NCBI GenBank assembly: GCA_965233855.1
Contig: OZ247586.1
Coordinates: 1,302,001-1,366,000, forward strand
Source: Megaera_A sp965233855
GTDB lineage: Bacteria > Pseudomonadota > Alphaproteobacteria > Rickettsiales > Rickettsiaceae
Direction of reading: 5' to 3'
Length of the DNA stretch: 64,000 nucleotides
The translations under genes and the position numbers were made by a program. Position 1 is the stretch's first letter, and each line of letters begins with the position of its first letter. The notes under the pieces were generated by a model. It did no database searches. It was not told where the DNA came from and worked only from the letters and a program-made list of their open reading frames with translations. Positions 29,184 to 38,346 of the stretch are shown in pieces.

Positions 29184-31910
29184 ATGTTTTCATTTCTTAC
29201 TAAAATTTTTGGCACAGCCAACGACCGAATCATAAAGAAACTTCAAAAAGAAGTTCCTAAAATAAATGCGTTTGAAAAAGACTTACTTAATCTTACAGAT
29301 GATGAACTAAAATCTAAGACAAACTACCTAAAACAAAAACTAGCTGATGGCCAATCACTGGATGACATAACATATGAAGCTTTTGCTGTTGTACGTGAGG
29401 CATCAAAAAGAGTTATAGGCCAAAGGCACTACGATGTGCAGCTTGTTGGTGGTTTAATATTACATAGAGCAATGATCACTGAAATGAGAACTGGTGAGGG
29501 TAAAACCCTAGTAGCTACTCTTCCCGCATATCTAAATGCTCTGTCAGGAAAGGGAGTTCATGTTGTTACGGTTAATGACTATCTTGCAAAAAGGGACTCC
29601 GAATGGATGGGAAGAATATTCGAATTTCTAGGACTCACGGTTTCATGTGTCATTGGTCAAATGGATGATGAAGAAAGAAAAGCTGCCTATGCTTGTGATA
29701 TAACATATGCAACAAACAATGAACTTGGATTCGATTATCTCCGAGATAATATGAAATTCACCGAAGATTCGAAAGCTCAACGCCCATTTAATTATGCAAT
29801 TATTGATGAAGTAGATTCTATCTTAATTGATGAAGCCAGAACTCCTTTGATCATCTCAGGACCAGTAGATGATAGCACGGAGCTTCACGGAAAAATTAAC
29901 ATCTTAGTCAAGAATTTAGAAAAAGGCGATTATGAAATCGATGAAAAAGCTAAATCAGTAACACTAACCGAAAGCGGAATTAACCGCATGGAACTAATGC
30001 TAGCTGAGAATGGTCTAATCATTCAACATTCCAGCCTGTATGATTTTGATAATCTAAGCCTTGTTCACTATATTAACCAATCATTACGCGCTCACTTTAT
30101 CTTCTCTAAAGACGTTGATTATTTAATTTCTGAAAAGAAAGTAATGATTATCGATGAATTTACTGGAAGAGTGATGGATGGAAGACGCTATTCTGATGGC
30201 CTGCACCAAGCACTTGAAGCAAAAGAAAATGTTCCTATTCAGAATGAGAACCAAACTTTAGCCTCTATTACTTTCCAGAATTATTTCAGAATGTACCCAA
30301 AACTATCTGGTATGACTGGTACAGCGATGACAGAAGCTGGAGAATTGAAAGATATTTATAACCTTGAAGTTATATCAGTTCCTACCCACAATAAAGTAAC
30401 AAGAATTGATCATGACGATGCTATATATGGCTCTACTGCTGAGAAATATAAAGCAGTTATTGAACTAATTAAAGATTGCTATAAAAAAGGCCAACCAGTA
30501 TTAGTAGGCACAATTAGCATTGAAAAATCTGAAGAAATTTCAAAAGAACTTTCAAAAAACAATATAAAACACAATGTGCTAAATGCTAAAATGCACGAAA
30601 GAGAGGCGCATGTTATTGCACAGGCAGGACGACACGAAGCTGTAACAATCGCAACTAATATGGCTGGTCGTGGAACTGATATCATGCTGGGTGGTAATCC
30701 AGAAATGATGATAGAAGACATTGATAAAACACTCAATGAACAACAACAAAAGCTTGAAATTGATAGAATCACAAAGCTAGTCAAAAATGAAAAAATGAAA
30801 GTTTTAGAAGCTGGCGGTCTTTGTGTAATTGGAACAGAACGTCATGAAAGCAGACGAATTGATAATCAGCTCCGAGGCAGATCAGGGCGCCAAGGAGACC
30901 CGGGATCAACAAAGTTTTTTCTTTCTCTTGAAGATGATTTAATGCGTATCTTTGCTTCTGAAAGAATATCAGGAGTACTGCGTACACTTGGCTTAAAAGA
31001 TGGCGAAGCTATACACCATCCGATGATCAGCCGTTCACTTGAAAAAGCACAACAAAAAGTTGAAGGTCATAACTATGAGATTCGTAAAAATCTTCTAAAA
31101 TTTGATGATGTAATGAATGATCAACGTAAAATTATTTACGAACAAAGAAATGAAATTATAGCATCAAGTGACGTAAGTAGCTTTACGTCGAGCATGTTAG
31201 AACAACTTTGTCAAAAAATTACAGCAAATTTCATTGACGCAAATTCACTTCGAGAAGATTGGAAATTAACAGAGCTAAGTGCTGAAATTCAGCGCACTTT
31301 CAGCTTAAATATAACTCCAGATGAGATCGAGTCTATAGAAGGCGCAGAAGTAGAAATTGCTGTTAAACTAAACGAAAAAGTAACAGAATTTCTTGCCCAA
31401 AAAGACATAGAATATAGCGTGGAACTCATGAGATCCGCTGCAAAATATCTACTCTTAACAACGGTTGATCAGGTATGGAAAGAGCATCTACATAATCTTG
31501 ATTATCTAAGACAAGGTATCCAGCTAAGAGCTTATGGCCAGAAAGACCCACTCAATGAATATAAAAGAGAGGCTTTTGGCTTATTTGAAAGAATGCTAGA
31601 TCATTTAAGAGAATTATTCATTCAAAGACTATGTTTCTTACATATCGATACAGAACACGTAAATAAGCAATCAATGGCGCTTGCAAATAGAGAACTACAA
31701 GAAATGAGCACTAGCCGCTTAGATCCAGCTTTCAAAAAATATAACTCTGGTATAGATATTGAGGTAAAAGCAAAGCCTTTTAAATCGGCAATAAACCCTA
31801 AAGACAGGGACCCTAGTAACCCAGATAGCTGGGGTAAAATTTCAAGAAATGAACTATGTCCATGTGAATCTGGGAAAAAATACAAACATTGTCACGGGTT
31901 GGAGGCCTAA
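29184..31910 (+). CDS. secA: Preprotein translocase ATPase SecA
   Basis: A 908-residue SecA. Walker A is MRTGEGKTLVATLPAYL; Walker B and the DEAD-type motif lie in IDEVDSILIDEARTPLIISG; the preprotein cross-linking and second nucleotide-binding domains include TNMAGRGTDIMLGGNPE and RGRSGRQGDPGSTKFFLSLE. The C-terminal zinc finger is CPCESGKKYKHCHG. All domains are in order and of normal length. Role: drives Sec-dependent export with SecYEG. The stop (TAA, 31910) is followed after 4 bases by the next start. Confidence 0.97.
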   Translation: MFSFLTKIFGTANDRIIKKLQKEVPKINAFEKDLLNLTDDELKSKTNYLKQKLADGQSLDDITYEAFAVVREASKRVIGQRHYDVQLVGGLILHRAMITEMRTGEGKTLVATLPAYLNALSGKGVHVVTVNDYLAKRDSEWMGRIFEFLGLTVSCVIGQMDDEERKAAYACDITYATNNELGFDYLRDNMKFTEDSKAQRPFNYAIIDEVDSILIDEARTPLIISGPVDDSTELHGKINILVKNLEKGDYEIDEKAKSVTLTESGINRMELMLAENGLIIQHSSLYDFDNLSLVHYINQSLRAHFIFSKDVDYLISEKKVMIIDEFTGRVMDGRRYSDGLHQALEAKENVPIQNENQTLASITFQNYFRMYPKLSGMTGTAMTEAGELKDIYNLEVISVPTHNKVTRIDHDDAIYGSTAEKYKAVIELIKDCYKKGQPVLVGTISIEKSEEISKELSKNNIKHNVLNAKMHEREAHVIAQAGRHEAVTIATNMAGRGTDIMLGGNPEMMIEDIDKTLNEQQQKLEIDRITKLVKNEKMKVLEAGGLCVIGTERHESRRIDNQLRGRSGRQGDPGSTKFFLSLEDDLMRIFASERISGVLRTLGLKDGEAIHHPMISRSLEKAQQKVEGHNYEIRKNLLKFDDVMNDQRKIIYEQRNEIIASSDVSSFTSSMLEQLCQKITANFIDANSLREDWKLTELSAEIQRTFSLNITPDEIESIEGAEVEIAVKLNEKVTEFLAQKDIEYSVELMRSAAKYLLLTTVDQVWKEHLHNLDYLRQGIQLRAYGQKDPLNEYKREAFGLFERMLDHLRELFIQRLCFLHIDTEHVNKQSMALANRELQEMSTSRLDPAFKKYNSGIDIEVKAKPFKSAINPKDRDPSNPDSWGKISRNELCPCESGKKYKHCHGLEA

Positions 31911-31914
31911 AAGA

Positions 31915-32640
31915 ATGAAAAAACCAGTAATTGGAATCGTTTTAGATTTAGCAAAAGATGGAGGGAAGTATTCTTATTCCCCAAAACCATGGTATGCTCT
32001 TAGAGCCGATTATTCAAATATAATTGAAAAAGCCGGTGGAAATGCTATTTTGCTTCCATACTCTCAAGATATTGAATCACAACTAGATATAGTTGATGGA
32101 TTGTTAATTCCAGGAGGGGATGAAGATATTAACCCTAAATTTTATGGACAAGAAATAAAATCTCATAAAGTAAAAATAAATGATACTCGAGCTTCATATG
32201 AGCTAGATTTAACTAAAGCTGCACTTGAAAGAAACATGCCCGTACTTGGGATCTGTAATGGCCTACAAATTATTAATGTTCTACTAGGAGGAACCTTAAT
32301 TCAACATATACCAGATACTCATAAAAGCGACATCAACCACGAGCAACCAAACCCAAAATGCGCTCCAACTCACGACGTTTTAATTGAAGACAATACAATT
32401 TTATCGGAACTAGCTTCTGCTAAAACCATAAAGGTTAATACAACTCATCATCAAGCAATTGATCAGATAGCAAAAAATCTTACTATCTCAGCTAGAGCAC
32501 CTGACGGTATTATTGAAGCAATTGAATCTAAAGATTATAAATTTCTTGTTGGTGTACAGTGGCATTCAGAATATCAAAACTCAGATCTAGACAAAAACTT
32601 ATTCAAAAGATTTGTTGAAGAAAGCGCCAAGGTTGTATAG
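31915..32640 (+). CDS. Gamma-glutamyl-GABA hydrolase family (peptidase C26) protein
   Basis: A 241-residue class I glutamine-amidotransferase fold. The nucleophile cysteine lies in LGICNGLQIIN, the histidine and acid in VGVQWHSEYQ (standard form QWHPE), and THHQAI is near the middle. I chose the ATG at 31915 because GGAGG lies 9 bases upstream; an earlier ATG overlaps secA. Related enzymes split gamma-glutamyl amides (PuuD) or act in glutamine transfer; the substrate is not fixed by sequence. It is closely spaced after secA and may be co-transcribed. Confidence 0.8.
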   Translation: MKKPVIGIVLDLAKDGGKYSYSPKPWYALRADYSNIIEKAGGNAILLPYSQDIESQLDIVDGLLIPGGDEDINPKFYGQEIKSHKVKINDTRASYELDLTKAALERNMPVLGICNGLQIINVLLGGTLIQHIPDTHKSDINHEQPNPKCAPTHDVLIEDNTILSELASAKTIKVNTTHHQAIDQIAKNLTISARAPDGIIEAIESKDYKFLVGVQWHSEYQNSDLDKNLFKRFVEESAKVV

Positions 32641-32675
32641 GATCTATTTTAATACAATCAAGAATTTAAACTAAG

Positions 32676-33656
32676 ATGATGTACCCAATAGTAAGGCTTA
32701 GACGTAATAGACGAACAAACTGGCTAAGAGACTTAACTTCAGAAAATAGTTTACAAGCCTCTGATTTGATTTTACCAATTTTTGTAATTGATGGTGAAAA
32801 TCTTAAGACTGAAGTAAAAACAATGCCGGGAGTCTATAGGCAATCGATTGATCAGGTTGTAGTCACAGCCTTAGAAGCAGAAAAAAGAGGTATAAAAGCT
32901 ATTGCGCTTTTCCCATCAATTGATCCATCTTTGAAATCAGAAAATGCTGACGAAGCATATAATCTAGATAATCTGATTTGTCGAACTGTTAGATCATTAA
33001 AGAATGCTGGACTTACTATCGGTATCATTTGTGATGTTGCGCTTGATCCGTATACAACACACGGTCACGATGGAGTCTTAATCGATGGAGATGTAGATAA
33101 TGACCAGACTGTTGAAGCTCTGTCAAATCAAGCTCTTGTTTTAGCAAAAGCTGGGGTAGATATCGTAGCTCCTTCTGACATGATGGATGGAAGAATAATG
33201 GCGATACGTGAAGATTTGGATGAAAGTGGCTTTATTAATGTCAATATTCTAGCATACGCTGCCAAATATAACTCTAGTTTCTACGGACCATTTAGAGATG
33301 CAGTTGGTAGCAATCAAAAAGACTATTTATGCAAAGCTTCCTATCAAATGGATGTTCGTAATAGCACAGAAGCAATGCGAGAGATTGAACATGATATCGA
33401 AGAAGGAGCAGATATGGTAATGGTCAAACCAGGAATGCCTTTCTTAGATATAATAAGTGAAGCAGCTCGCAGATTTGATGTACATATACTAGCATACCAA
33501 GTTAGTGGTGAATATGCGATGCTCAAAATCGCAGCAGAGAATGGGGCACTAGATTGGGAAAAAACAATCATTGAATCATTAATCTGCTTTAAAAGAGCCG
33601 GAGCGTCTGCAATTTTTACATATGCCGCTCTAGAAGCCGCAGAGTTAATTAACTAA
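32676..33656 (+). CDS. hemB: Delta-aminolevulinic acid dehydratase HemB
   Basis: A 326-residue HemB. It has RRNRRTNWLRDL near the N-terminus, the DVALDPYTTHGHDG motif of the magnesium/alternative-metal type, and the Schiff-base lysines in ASYQMDVRN-adjacent and MVKPGMPFLDI regions, with YQVSGEYAML at the end. Role: condenses two 5-aminolevulinate molecules to porphobilinogen in haem synthesis. Two consecutive ATG codons open the frame; either could be used. Confidence 0.95.
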   Translation: MMYPIVRLRRNRRTNWLRDLTSENSLQASDLILPIFVIDGENLKTEVKTMPGVYRQSIDQVVVTALEAEKRGIKAIALFPSIDPSLKSENADEAYNLDNLICRTVRSLKNAGLTIGIICDVALDPYTTHGHDGVLIDGDVDNDQTVEALSNQALVLAKAGVDIVAPSDMMDGRIMAIREDLDESGFINVNILAYAAKYNSSFYGPFRDAVGSNQKDYLCKASYQMDVRNSTEAMREIEHDIEEGADMVMVKPGMPFLDIISEAARRFDVHILAYQVSGEYAMLKIAAENGALDWEKTIIESLICFKRAGASAIFTYAALEAAELIN

Positions 33657-33672
33657 AAATTAAATTATAATT

Positions 33673-34302
33673 ATGGAAAACAATTCATCAAAAAAATTAT
33701 CGAAAATTATAATTGCACTGAGCGCCATCATTGCTGCAATTTCATTATATATTCTAATAGCAATAGAACTTCCAGATAAGCCACTTGCTGGTCAAGGAGG
33801 GGCGCCAAATGAAGAAGCATTAATCGGGGGAGAATTCACCTTAACAGACCATAATGGTAATAAATTTAATAATAATATGATGCAAGGCAAATTAAGCTTA
33901 GTATATTTTGGCTTCACATTTTGTCCTGATATTTGCCCAACATCACTACAAAAACTTACAAATGTTCTTACTACATTAGATAAATATAATATCGACGTAT
34001 TACCAATATTCATCACTGTTGATCCATCAAGAGACACTCAAGAATTACTAAAAGAATATCTTGGACATTTTCATCCAAAATTTCTAGGACTTACAGGAAC
34101 GGAAGAAAAGATCCGTGAAGTAGCCGATCTATATAAAGTCTTTTATGCGAAGGCTGAAGGAGCGGACAAAGCTGGAGATAAATACATGCTTGATCACTCT
34201 TCTTTTGTATATCTTATGGATAAAAATGGAAAATACCTCAAGCATTTCTATATGACTTCCAAAGCCGAAGAAATAATTGAATTCATAAGAACTCATCAAT
34301 AA
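33673..34302 (+). CDS. SCO1/SenC copper chaperone for cytochrome oxidase
   Basis: A 209-residue membrane-anchored thioredoxin-fold protein. Residues 9-30 are the N-terminal membrane anchor; the copper-binding CxxxC is in FTFCPDICPTSL and the third ligand His in YMLDHSSFVYL. Role: copper delivery to the CuA site of cytochrome c oxidase (subunit II), implying aerobic respiration. It is 16 bases downstream of hemB and probably in the same transcript, a haem-and-copper pairing that suits assembly of the oxidase. Confidence 0.92.
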   Translation: MENNSSKKLSKIIIALSAIIAAISLYILIAIELPDKPLAGQGGAPNEEALIGGEFTLTDHNGNKFNNNMMQGKLSLVYFGFTFCPDICPTSLQKLTNVLTTLDKYNIDVLPIFITVDPSRDTQELLKEYLGHFHPKFLGLTGTEEKIREVADLYKVFYAKAEGADKAGDKYMLDHSSFVYLMDKNGKYLKHFYMTSKAEEIIEFIRTHQ

Positions 34303-34377
34303 GTAGCACTTGCTCAAAAGTGAATTTTGCTTTATTATCCGGCCTCAATGATAGTGCAATCAGCTCTATTATACCCA

Positions 34378-34467
34378 GGAGAGGTGGCCGAGTGGCTGAA
34401 GGCGCACGCTTGGAAAGCGTGTATGCGAGCAATCGTATCGAGGGTTCGAATCCCTTCCTCTCCGCCA
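34378..34467 (+). tRNA. tRNA-Ser (GGA)
   Basis: A 90-base class II tRNA. The acceptor stem GGAGAGG pairs with CCTCTCC, followed by G and an encoded CCA. The D-arm is GGCCGAGTGGCTGAAGGC, the anticodon loop CTTGGAAA gives GGA (codons UCC/UCU), a long variable arm follows, and the T-loop is GGGTTCGAATCCC. All pairs are intact. Confidence 0.97.
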
Positions 34468-34570
34468 GATTTTATTTCTCGAAAAGTTGCTTATGAATTT
34501 TTTGTAAATTCTAGAGCGCTTCAAAACCCCAGTATTCATAGGCTTTAGCAAGTTTAATCTACGCAACACA

Positions 34571-34664
34571 TGCGTACCTAGAGAATCGCAAAAATCACCC
34601 CAAAATCTCCCTTTTTACTCTCCGTTTCTCCGTTACATGCGAACGTCCGACCCGAAGGTACGCA
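34571..34664. repeat. Short inverted-repeat element
   Basis: TGCGTACC (34571-34578) and GGTACGCA (34657-34664) are perfect inverted repeats around 78 pyrimidine-rich bases. The base composition is unlike the flanks. It could be a small non-autonomous element or a structured RNA; nothing else supports either. Confidence 0.35.
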
Positions 34665-34777
34665 TCTATCAACCCCTTAATTTTACTGAGTTTTTGCAAT
34701 TTTGGTATTTTGAGGTTCGTTTTTGAAAAGCAGGTGGAGGAGTACTCCTCGTCAGAGAAATCTCCTGACTTCAATTC

Positions 34778-34805
34778 TTGACATTAGTAAACTTGCATAT
34801 AATAT
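34778..34805 (+). promoter_or_regulatory. Promoter of the SRPBCC-MarR pair
   Basis: A perfect TTGACA (34778-34783) is followed after 16 bases by TAATAT (34800-34805), with an overlapping TATAAT at 14 spacing, about 35 bases before the ATG at 34840. Given the MarR gene in the same unit, autoregulation here is plausible. Confidence 0.55.
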
Positions 34806-34839
34806 GAGTGACAGAATCAATTTTTAATGTAGGTAACTT

Positions 34840-35262
34840 ATGTGGATTAGAGAGCATAGCAAGTTTTATCCTGATATCTCCGCTGAGGCTATTTGGAAGA
34901 TATGGGTAGATATCAATAACTGGCCTAATTGGCACGGAGATTTGGATTATTGCAAGCTTAATGGCAATTTTAAGGTGGGTAATCATTTTATGCTGAAGCC
35001 TAAAGGTGCGCCAGCAGTTAAGATTATACTGACTGAAATTAATGAGATGCAGAATTTTACTGACTGCACAAAGTTCTTCGGAGCTAAAATGTACGATACC
35101 CATAGCATGGAAGTGAAAGGTGACGGTGTTCTGCTTTCGAATAAGTTGGTGGTTACCGGACCCTTAAAATGGCTTTGGATCAAGCTTGTGGCAAAGCATG
35201 TTGCGGATACCGTTCCAGATGAGATGGACTCTTTAGTTAACCTTGCTAGAAACAAAGGCTGA
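34840..35262 (+). CDS. SRPBCC (START-like) domain protein
   Basis: A 140-residue protein of the polyketide-cyclase/START-like fold: MWIREHSKFYPDISAEAIWKIW followed by VDINNWPNWHGDL, the classic 'W.d...w..W..' start of the family, and a long C-terminal helix (LKWLWIKLVAKHVADTVPDE). These proteins bind hydrophobic ligands. It is followed after 5 bases by a MarR-family regulator, a common pairing in which the SRPBCC protein is the regulated partner. Confidence 0.75.
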   Translation: MWIREHSKFYPDISAEAIWKIWVDINNWPNWHGDLDYCKLNGNFKVGNHFMLKPKGAPAVKIILTEINEMQNFTDCTKFFGAKMYDTHSMEVKGDGVLLSNKLVVTGPLKWLWIKLVAKHVADTVPDEMDSLVNLARNKG

Positions 35263-35267
35263 AAGAT

Positions 35268-35735
35268 ATGACTAATCCACCATTTGGCTTTGATGCACCC
35301 GAAGACAGCCCTGGTTTTTTGCTATGGCAAACAACTATTTCTTGGCAACGCATGATTAAGAAAGCATTAGAGCCACATGACATCTCCCATGCCCAATTTG
35401 TTATTATGGCTATATTGCTTTGGTGGCACGGCCAAAAGAAAGATGTGACCCAAATTGATATTATCACAATGTCTAAACTAGATAAGATGACTGTTTCAAA
35501 ATCATTAAAGAAATTGGTTGGGATGGATTTGGTAGCAAGGCATGAAAACCAAGAGGATACTAGGGCTAAATCCGTGCAATTAACAAAATTGGGGGTGGCT
35601 TTAGCACGTAAGTTAGTACCCATTGTAGAAGGAGTAGACGAGGATTTTTTTGGCAAGATTCCGAAAAAACAGGAAAAAGATTTGATTGTAATTTTACAAA
35701 AATTAACGGTGATAGAAGGTGTTGACAAAGCTTGA
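35268..35735 (+). CDS. MarR-family transcriptional regulator
   Basis: A 155-residue winged-helix protein. Helical dimerisation ends surround the HTH: DIITMSKLDKMTVSKSLKKL (recognition helix TVSKSLKKLV) and the wing RHENQEDTRAKSVQLTKLG, the MarR hallmark D.R...V.LT..G. It sits 5 bases after the SRPBCC gene in the same transcript. Regulation of this pair in response to a small aromatic or lipophilic ligand is family-based inference. It looks intact, in contrast to most of its neighbours downstream. Confidence 0.85.
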   Translation: MTNPPFGFDAPEDSPGFLLWQTTISWQRMIKKALEPHDISHAQFVIMAILLWWHGQKKDVTQIDIITMSKLDKMTVSKSLKKLVGMDLVARHENQEDTRAKSVQLTKLGVALARKLVPIVEGVDEDFFGKIPKKQEKDLIVILQKLTVIEGVDKA

Positions 35736-35739
35736 TCTT

Positions 35740-36117
35740 AAAGATAAAAAAAACATCACTTGCTTATATGATGCTATTATTTTAGATGTTATATTAACCT
35801 GCTTCGCTAAACTCAAGGCTAAACTTAAATTTCCTTCACCAACTAGTAGAGACGCTCCTGCATTAATACGATTAACAAAATTTATATTGAGATATACTTT
35901 TCATCAAATAACATAACTTGTTATCAAGTTCTTTTATCTTATTTCCAGGAAGTGGTGATGCATTGTTTTCAAAATACTTTATTCTTATATCGAATAATTG
36001 CATTCTTAATTCTAATATTTGAATTGCGTAGCTAATCGCTCTTTGATTTGTAAACATGTTAATTGCTTCATTGTAAATATTATTCTTAATATAATAAGCC
36101 AACAGGTTAACTATCAC
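35740..36117 (-). pseudogene. DUF2431-type methyltransferase-like remnant
   Basis: On the minus strand the frame starts MIVNLLAYYIKNNIYNEAIN, is helical for ~80 residues and stops at KFC. One base out of frame the reading continues VNRINAGASLLVGEGNLSLA, the glycine-rich LLVGEGNLS motif of the DUF2431/BMT5 SAM-binding domain. Removing one base of an AAAA run (near 35877) joins the two. The domain then ends within ~40 residues, far short of the full fold, at the MarR gene end, so the gene is both frameshifted and truncated. Confidence 0.5.
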
Positions 36118-36319
36118 TAAGGACTAGATGGGATATAAGAATTGTAATATTGGTAAATATATTAGTTTACAGATCTTGAAAAAGGTTCGAATAACGTACC
36201 AAACACCCCAACATCTCTAAAAAATATATTTTCTTCTATTTTAGCAAAAACGATCAAGCGTACTTTCAATAATTACCATAATATTATATGTGTAAATAGG
36301 TAAATGAGTATGGATCACT

Positions 36320-37032
36320 ATGAATTACAAAGAACGTATCAACAGAATTATTGATTTTATAGGGAAGAATCTTGATGAAGAACTTACCTTAGATGAACTC
36401 TGCAAGGTTGCTTGTTTTTCAAAACATCATTTTCATCGCCTTTTTACAGCACATAGTGGTGTATCCTTGCAAAGCTATATCAAATGGCTCCGGCTTAAAC
36501 GAGCCGCACACCAATTGACTATGTATAAAAAGGATACGATTATTAACATTGCTTTGGATGCAGGTTTTGAATCTCATGAATCATTTAGCAGAGCTTTTAA
36601 ACAAATTTGCAAGCAATCTCCTAGTGAATTTAGAAACGAAGCAAATTGGTACGCTTGGGAGAATCCACCATATTCATTGCAAATAAAAGGGAAAAAAATT
36701 ATGACAATAACAATTAAAGAATTACCTTCAAGAAGGTTAGCCGTTATGGAACATTATGGTGATCCGATAAAATTATCTGTTACTTTAGATAATTTAATAT
36801 CATGGGCAAAATCACAGCCTATAAATTTAAAACCAAAATCTGGTGAAGCATTTGGCTTTGGATATCATGACCCCAGATAGGTCCCAGCTGAGGAATTTCG
36901 TTTTGATTTAGCTCTTAATATTCCAGAAAATTTTAAACTAAATAACCAAGTTATAGAAAAATCTCTACCATCTGGCAGATACACCATCACAACACACAAA
37001 GGTTCTCGTGACAATATTGGTGACACTATTTA
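36320..37032 (+). pseudogene. AraC-family regulator with GyrI-like domain, broken
   Basis: Residues 1-110 are a complete AraC/XylS double HTH (NYKERINRIIDFIGKNLDEE ... FSKHHFHRLFTAHSGVSLQS ... AGFESHESFSRAFKQICKQSPSEFR). A GyrI-like effector domain follows. An in-frame TAG (36878-36880) interrupts the motif DPR-stop-VPAEEFRFDLA, and the frame continues cleanly to SGRYTITTHKGSRDNIGDTI before IS982 copy 3 cuts it off. It is therefore doubly inactivated. This protein type often controls multidrug transporters. Confidence 0.82.
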
Positions 37033-38000
37033 ACCCGAACTATGTATAAGAAAAGGACTGCATAGCTAGTGATATTGGGGTATTCTGTATTTTTGCAATC
37101 TAAAAAAGGTACCCCAATGAATATAGATTACGATAGTTTGTTCTGCTTTGTCGATGATTTTTGTAAAGGATTTGAAAATTGGTACAAAAAGACACTCATT
37201 ACCAGTGGTATTAGAAAGCGTAATAAACCATGTAAAATGAGCTTGTCAGAAATAATAACTATCCTGATAGCTTTCCATCAATCTGGAATGTCATGCTTTA
37301 AATATTTTTACCTAGAACTTATGAGGAATCACAGAAACTTATTCAGCTACTTAGTACATTACGATCGCTTTACAGCACTAATAAAACTTGCTTTCCCTGC
37401 TGTGGTTTGCATGCTTAAAAGCCTTGAAGGTAAGGTAACAGAATATATGTTTATAGATGCAACGCCTATGGCTGTTTGTCATAATCTTCGAGAAAAAAGA
37501 CATAAAGTTTTTAAAGGATTAGCTAAAAAAGGCAAGACTTCTACTGGTTGGTTTTTTGGCTTTAAGTTGCACTTTATTCTCAATACATTCGGAGAAATTG
37601 TAAGTATGACTATTACTGGTGGCAACGTTAATGATCGTTCTCCAGTTATGGAAATGGTGAAAGGTATTACTGGTAAACTTATTGGTGATAAAGGGTATAT
37701 ATCCAAAAAACTATCCGCTGAATTATTTGAACAAAAAGTGACTTTGATTACTAAAATCAAAAAGAATATGAAAAATATTTTAATGGATACTACAGATAAA
37801 ATGATGTTGATGCGTCGTAGTTTTATTGAGACTATATTCTCCTCTATGAAGTCATTGAATACTTTGATTCATAGTAGGCACAGATCACCTATCAACGCTT
37901 TTTCTCACTTATTTGCTGGACTCATAAATTACCAAATTAGAACTGATAAACCATCTCTAGATCAAATGGTAAAATTAGATTCTTATGCATAGTTGGGGTT
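37033..38000 (+). mobile_element. IS982-family insertion sequence, copy 3
   Basis: 968 bp with intact ends. The flanks CTATTTA (left) and ATTATAG (right) do not match, so there is no target duplication. The left flank is an AraC gene and the right flank is a different gene, which implies recombination between IS982 copies or an adjacent deletion. Confidence 0.93.
37117..37992 (+). CDS. IS982-family transposase, copy 3
   Basis: Intact 291-residue transposase, protein-identical to copies 1, 2 and 4, with the same hairpin over its start. Confidence 0.95.
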   Translation: MNIDYDSLFCFVDDFCKGFENWYKKTLITSGIRKRNKPCKMSLSEIITILIAFHQSGMSCFKYFYLELMRNHRNLFSYLVHYDRFTALIKLAFPAVVCMLKSLEGKVTEYMFIDATPMAVCHNLREKRHKVFKGLAKKGKTSTGWFFGFKLHFILNTFGEIVSMTITGGNVNDRSPVMEMVKGITGKLIGDKGYISKKLSAELFEQKVTLITKIKKNMKNILMDTTDKMMLMRRSFIETIFSSMKSLNTLIHSRHRSPINAFSHLFAGLINYQIRTDKPSLDQMVKLDSYA

Positions 38001-38331
38001 ATTATAGTTTCAAGTTTTAGTAAATTATTCTGTTTTATATAATCTTTAAATTTGGTGTTTTTTTCAAGAATATTTGTCTTATCTTCAAAGCTAAAAAACC
38101 TTATCTCAAATTTTTTGCCTTTGATTTCTATTATCGTACCTGGAATTGACTTATTAACAAATTTTGATGATGCGCTATTAGCAATATTTTCATTTGTTTG
38201 AATAATATCTTCAATTGTAAGGTTGCCTGCCTTATGGTGATGAGGTAAGTTTTTAGAAGCTAGGCTGTTAGTTGAGAATATAAAAATGATAGTAAAAATA
38301 TGCTCTTTAGGGCTTTTGAAAAATTGACCAT
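38001..38331 (-). pseudogene. Secreted-protein remnant, frameshifted and cut by IS982
   Basis: On the minus strand ATG at 38331 opens MVNFSKALKSIFLLSF, a signal-peptide-like start, but that frame ends after 23 codons. One base later the frame continues IFIFSTNSLASKNLPHHHKA and IIEIKGKKFEIRFFSFEDKT up to the IS982 end. Adding a single T in a poly-T run joins them into a normal signal peptide with an SLA cleavage site. The 3' part is lost to IS982. The mature protein (~85 residues seen) was not recognised. Confidence 0.5.
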
Positions 38332-38346
38332 ATTATTATATGCTTT

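Larger units (their letters stand above)
34468..34839. other. Non-coding region after tRNA-Ser
   Basis: This ~370-base gap has no supportable frame. It contains an 8-base inverted repeat TGCGTACC/GGTACGCA spanning 34571-34664, a short stretch AACACATGCG that matches the IS6 terminal repeat used elsewhere in the window, and at the right side the promoter at 34778-34805. This may be the scar of a mobile element next to the tRNA, but no att-like duplication of the tRNA 3' end was found. Confidence 0.5.

Noticed and set aside
34327..34569. Open frames on both strands across the tRNA-Ser
   Set aside because: They read through the tRNA itself; the RDSNPRYDCSHTRFPS-type peptide is a known artefact of translating tRNA-Ser genes.
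35719..35916. 65-codon plus-strand frame after marR
   Set aside because: It overlaps the marR 3' end and runs antisense to the DUF2431-like remnant; no start signal and no family pattern.
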